From contig JAFWZH010000268.1 in the NCBI GenBank assembly GCA_017522515.1, positions 1 through 6,658 of the forward strand: DNA of 6,658 nucleotides. The letters are read 5' to 3'. Under the pieces are notes generated by a model. That model was not told where the DNA came from, ran no database searches, and was given only the letters and a program-made list of their open reading frames with translations. Below, one piece after another: positions 6,207-6,658 of the stretch. Both the position numbers and the translations under genes were made by a program. Within the stretch, counting starts at the first letter, position 1. Each line of letters opens with the position of its first letter. Origin of the DNA: Clostridia bacterium (GTDB lineage: Bacteria > Bacillota_A > Clostridia > UBA1212 > UBA1255).

Positions 6207-6449
6207 GAATTTTCAATTATTCCTTATCACTCTGCCTGTCCTTGTGAATATCCGCGTGTTGCTACCTCTGCCTTCGGCGAACCTCGACTGCGCTCGTTGT
6301 GTGTGCAAGCAAGCTTCCACTCACTCGCTGGCACGAGCTTTCGCACCGAAAAAAGCCGCAACCGAAAAGCATTGCAGTGCTCTTAATCATCTAAAAGCAA
6401 GCAGTGGCACATTGCACATCGGCTGTTAGAAGCCTGAAGAGGGAGGCAT

Positions 6450-6479
6450 AAAAAGCCCCAACGCAAATTGCGTCGGGGC
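6450..6479 (-). terminator. Intrinsic terminator for minus-strand transcription
   Basis: GCCCC-A-ACGCAA (6455-6466) pairs with TTGCGT-C-GGGGC (6468-6479), a GC-rich stem of 11 pairs with one A-C mismatch and a very tight tip. On the minus strand it is followed directly by TTTTT (6454-6450), the classic rho-independent layout. On the plus strand no immediate T-run follows, so it acts mainly leftward. It would stop transcripts entering from the right of the window and insulate the repeat region and the AbiGi-family gene from antisense transcription. No convincing minus-strand gene lies just to its right. Confidence 0.8.
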
Positions 6480-6488
6480 AGATAATAG

Positions 6489-6644
6489 ATGTTTTATTTT
6501 GCACAAATTTGCTGCTTGATGCTTGGACTCAGTGCCGCACGTATGAGTGAAATCATAACGGGTAAGGGTGAGCCGTCACTAAAAACGGGAAGGGAAATCA
6601 GTCGCAAGCTGAACATAGACCCTGCCATCGTGCTTGGAGTGTAA
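6489..6644 (+). pseudogene. Shortened, probably frameshifted XRE-type helix-turn-helix gene
   Basis: The frame 6489-6644 gives 51 residues. From residue 12 it reads LGLSAARMSEIITGK, then EPSLKTGREISRKL and NIDPAIVLGV to the stop, the turn and recognition-helix pattern of XRE/HTH_3 regulators (GxS...SEI..GK..PSL.....IS..L.IDP). The N-terminal helix and most of helix 2 are missing: in-frame TAA TAG at 6483-6488 sit directly before the ATG. In the neighbouring frame, HKFAA is encoded just before the point where MLGLS begins in this frame; joined, they make a standard helix 2. This suggests a frameshift of two extra bases near 6513-6516, or loss of the 5' end at the junction with the terminator. 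Intact relatives are small DNA-binding regulators or antitoxins. It could also be expressed as a tiny protein from the ATG at 6489. Confidence 0.5.
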
Positions 6645-6658
6645 AGCCACGCTTCAGC

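Larger units (their letters stand above)
5973..6449. other. Non-coding region with structured repeats; no credible gene
   Basis: About 480 bases between the 77-bp repeats and the terminator in which I see no believable gene. A long plus-strand frame crosses it, but its start is inside the repeat and its peptide has no domain-like pattern. The left half (to about 6240) is A/T-rich and contains the hairpins near 5992-6031 and the GCGACAAA repeat at 6184-6206. The right half is GC-richer, with CTCGCTG/CTCG-type words that echo the 77-bp repeat (ACTCGCTG recurs at 6323-6330). Short inverted repeats occur at 6368-6381 and 6432-6447. The mixture resembles non-coding junction or regulatory DNA of a mobile element, but no terminal repeats or attachment core could be defined by eye. 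Confidence 0.5.

Noticed and set aside
5917..6429. A 170-codon plus-strand open frame
   Set aside because: Its start lies inside copy 2 of the 77-bp repeat, it runs through the hairpin at 6000-6031, and its peptide shows no domain pattern; the frame is open probably because the right half is GC-richer. Treated as non-coding.
6494..6658. Open minus-strand frame from the right edge to a TAA at 6496-6494, just before the terminator
   Set aside because: Its position fits the terminator, but the peptide is poor in charged residues and rich in Leu/Ser, and it is antisense to a clear helix-turn-helix pattern. Not enough to call a gene without the sequence to the right.

Overview
This window looks like an accessory defence region from a Bacteroidales bacterium (Bacteroides, Phocaeicola, Parabacteroides or Prevotella type). 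Three things point there. Both putative promoters in the divergent intergenic region carry the Bacteroidetes -7 box TAnnTTTG. The genes lack clear Shine-Dalgarno sequences and have A/T-rich leaders. The proteins look like gut Bacteroidales type I restriction-modification subunits. The genus is inference; no rRNA or housekeeping gene is present.

Left two thirds (1-4721, minus strand): a type I restriction-modification operon transcribed right to left in the order hsdR, hsdM, hsdS. HsdR (938 aa) and HsdM (518 aa) are intact, with all key catalytic motifs visible. HsdS is cut by the left edge and only its first 56 residues are seen. The three subunits would form an R2M2S1 restriction complex and an M2S1 methyltransferase: HsdS chooses the site, HsdM protects self DNA by adenine methylation, and HsdR translocates and cuts unmodified DNA. 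A 136-bp gap between hsdR and hsdM holds two inverted repeats, one spanning the hsdR stop codon.

Middle (4722-5665): a short divergent promoter region, then one plus-strand gene for a 268-aa protein of the AbiGi abortive-infection family. No AbiGii-like toxin gene is next to it. It is the second, mechanistically different anti-phage candidate and the least understood gene here.

Right end (5666-6658): mostly non-coding and rich in repeats, with remains of broken genes. Two bases after the AbiGi-family stop lies the 3' end of an unrecognised minus-strand gene, about 47 codons, cut where a 77-bp near-perfect direct repeat begins (two copies, 85-bp period, rich in inverted repeats). Beyond it are a strong bulged hairpin (6000-6031), a small direct repeat around an A-run (6184-6206), a GC-richer stretch without a credible gene, a minus-strand intrinsic terminator (6450-6479) and a shortened, perhaps frameshifted XRE-type helix-turn-helix gene (6489-6644). 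Broken genes and repeats beside an intact defence cassette suggest a recombination hot spot or the edge of an integrated element. No integrase, transposase or relaxase is visible, so this remains inference.
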